The translations under genes and the position numbers were made by a program. The notes under the pieces are model-generated. The model ran no database searches and was not told where the DNA came from. It saw only the letters and a program-made list of their open reading frames with translations. Shown piece by piece: positions 6,260 to 6,833 of a stretch of 6,833 nt of DNA. This stretch comes from Candidatus Latescibacterota bacterium (GTDB taxonomy: Bacteria; Latescibacterota; UBA2968; GCA-2709665). Each line of letters starts with the position of its first letter. Within the stretch, counting starts at the first letter, position 1. The DNA lies in NCBI GenBank assembly GCA_030746455.1, contig JASLMQ010000926.1, positions 1 through 6,833 on the forward strand, read 5' to 3'.

Positions 6260-6833
6260 AGAGGACGACTTCTTGTGGAGGACGATTGGAGTCTAGTATA
6301 CGCAGGAAATTCCCGCCGAGGATCATTTTGAGCTCTTCGTCTGAATACCCTCGCATCACCAGGCCCACGGTGTACAACGGCCAGTTGGTCCACGCCAGGC
6401 TTCCGGAGGATGCCTCGTCCGATGTAGGCAGGAACTGATTGCGTTCGTTCCAATTCCCCCACCACCGCGTGTCGAACCGGGCGTTCGGATAGCCCTTGAT
6501 CCCATCGGGGAATGGCGCCGCGTAGGACGTATCCGTTCCGATGGCGACGTGATCGGTTCCGACGAGGTCCGCGATGTAGTCGACGTGGTCGAGCATGGTC
6601 GAGAGCGTCGCCTCGGGGCCCAACATATTCGGCAGTACGTAGACGCCGATCAACCCGCCGGTACCGGCGATGGCCTTGATCTCCTCGTCGCTCTTGCATC
6701 GGATGTGCTTGAAGATACCTTCGGCGGCCGTGTGGCTGGCCATGATGGGCTTCTCCGAGACGTCGGCGGCATCCAGCGTGGTTTGTTTGCCGCTGTGGGG
6801 GATGTCAACGACTATGCCCACTCGGTTCATCTC
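6258..6833 (-). CDS. Membrane dipeptidase-like amidohydrolase (peptidase family M19), N-terminus outside window
   Basis: This is the C-terminal 191 residues of an M19 (renal dipeptidase-type) TIM-barrel metallohydrolase, which cleaves dipeptides or similar small amides using two zinc ions. Counting from the first Met in the window (6830), MNRVGIVVDIPHSG (1-14) holds the zinc His at 12 and KPIMASHTAA (27-36) holds His33. FKHIRCKSDEE (40-50) carries the substrate-binding Arg44 (family form HPRNLTDE). GTDHVAIGTDTS (91-102) carries catalytic Asp100, and the end RGYSDEELKMILGGNFLRIL (160-179) is a strong family signature. Met 6830 is not the start: the frame is open to the edge and the usual HxD and bridging Glu, about 150 residues earlier, are missing from view. 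Residues about 103-150, rich in Trp, Asn and Arg, are longer than the usual segment between the Asp and the final helices. Bacterial M19 proteins often act on D-containing or unusual dipeptides; the substrate is not known here. Confidence 0.92.
   Translation of the reverse strand, partial: EMNRVGIVVDIPHSGKQTTLDAADVSEKPIMASHTAAEGIFKHIRCKSDEEIKAIAGTGGLIGVYVLPNMLGPEATLSTMLDHVDYIADLVGTDHVAIGTDTSYAAPFPDGIKGYPNARFDTRWWGNWNERNQFLPTSDEASSGSLAWTNWPLYTVGLVMRGYSDEELKMILGGNFLRILDSNRPPQEVVL

Noticed and set aside
6172..6699. N-terminal extension of the deacetylase-like protein to an ATG at 6699
   Set aside because: It would run out of frame through the dipeptidase gene with Arg-rich, low-complexity translation; family similarity begins at ATG 6171.

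Overview
This GC-rich window (roughly 60-65 % G+C by eye) carries seven protein-coding genes. All lie on the minus strand, packed head to tail, so transcription runs from the right edge to the left. The genes at both edges are cut by the window: an M19 dipeptidase lacking its N-terminus on the right, and a thiamine-diphosphate dehydrogenase alpha subunit lacking its C-terminus on the left. I see no RNA gene, insertion sequence, CRISPR array or origin, and no stretch over 100 bases without a gene. The Shine-Dalgarno sites (GAGGAG, AGGAGG), dense packing and protein families indicate a bacterium. The mix of divergent uroporphyrinogen-decarboxylase-fold proteins, a sulfatase-fold protein and orphan-looking metabolic enzymes resembles genomes of uncultured, often marine or soil lineages such as Latescibacterota, Poribacteria or Planctomycetota. 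That placement is a guess and cannot be proven from the sequence.

In transcription order the layout is: (1) M19 membrane-dipeptidase-like amidohydrolase (6833-6258, partial); (2) an 86-bp gap with a nested inverted repeat; (3) polysaccharide-deacetylase-like (NodB fold) protein (6171-5338); (4) class IV PLP aminotransferase of the branched-chain / D-amino-acid type (5341-4403, overlapping gene 3 by ATGA); (5) sulfatase-fold alkaline-phosphatase-superfamily hydrolase (4379-3105); (6) and (7) two different URO-D/MtaA-superfamily proteins in tandem (3092-2010 and 1999-959); (8) after 69 bp, the alpha subunit of a 2-oxoacid (pyruvate / branched-chain / acetoin type) dehydrogenase E1 (889 to the left edge). 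Genes 4 to 7 are separated by only 10-23 bp, and several Shine-Dalgarno sites overlap the preceding stop codon, so they are very probably one operon.

The combined function is not one I recognise. A reasonable inference is a small-molecule catabolic or remodelling pathway: amide/peptide and N-acyl or ester/sulfo-phospho bond hydrolysis, transamination to a 2-oxoacid, then oxidative decarboxylation by the E1 enzyme, with the two URO-D-fold proteins acting on a methyl or carboxyl group. Four of the enzyme families show non-standard active-site residues: the URO-D pair without Cys ligands, the sulfatase without the formylglycine Cys/Ser, the deacetylase without the usual Asp-His-His metal triad, and the E1 alpha with SEG in place of GDG. 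The cluster may therefore work on chemistry different from what automatic names would suggest.
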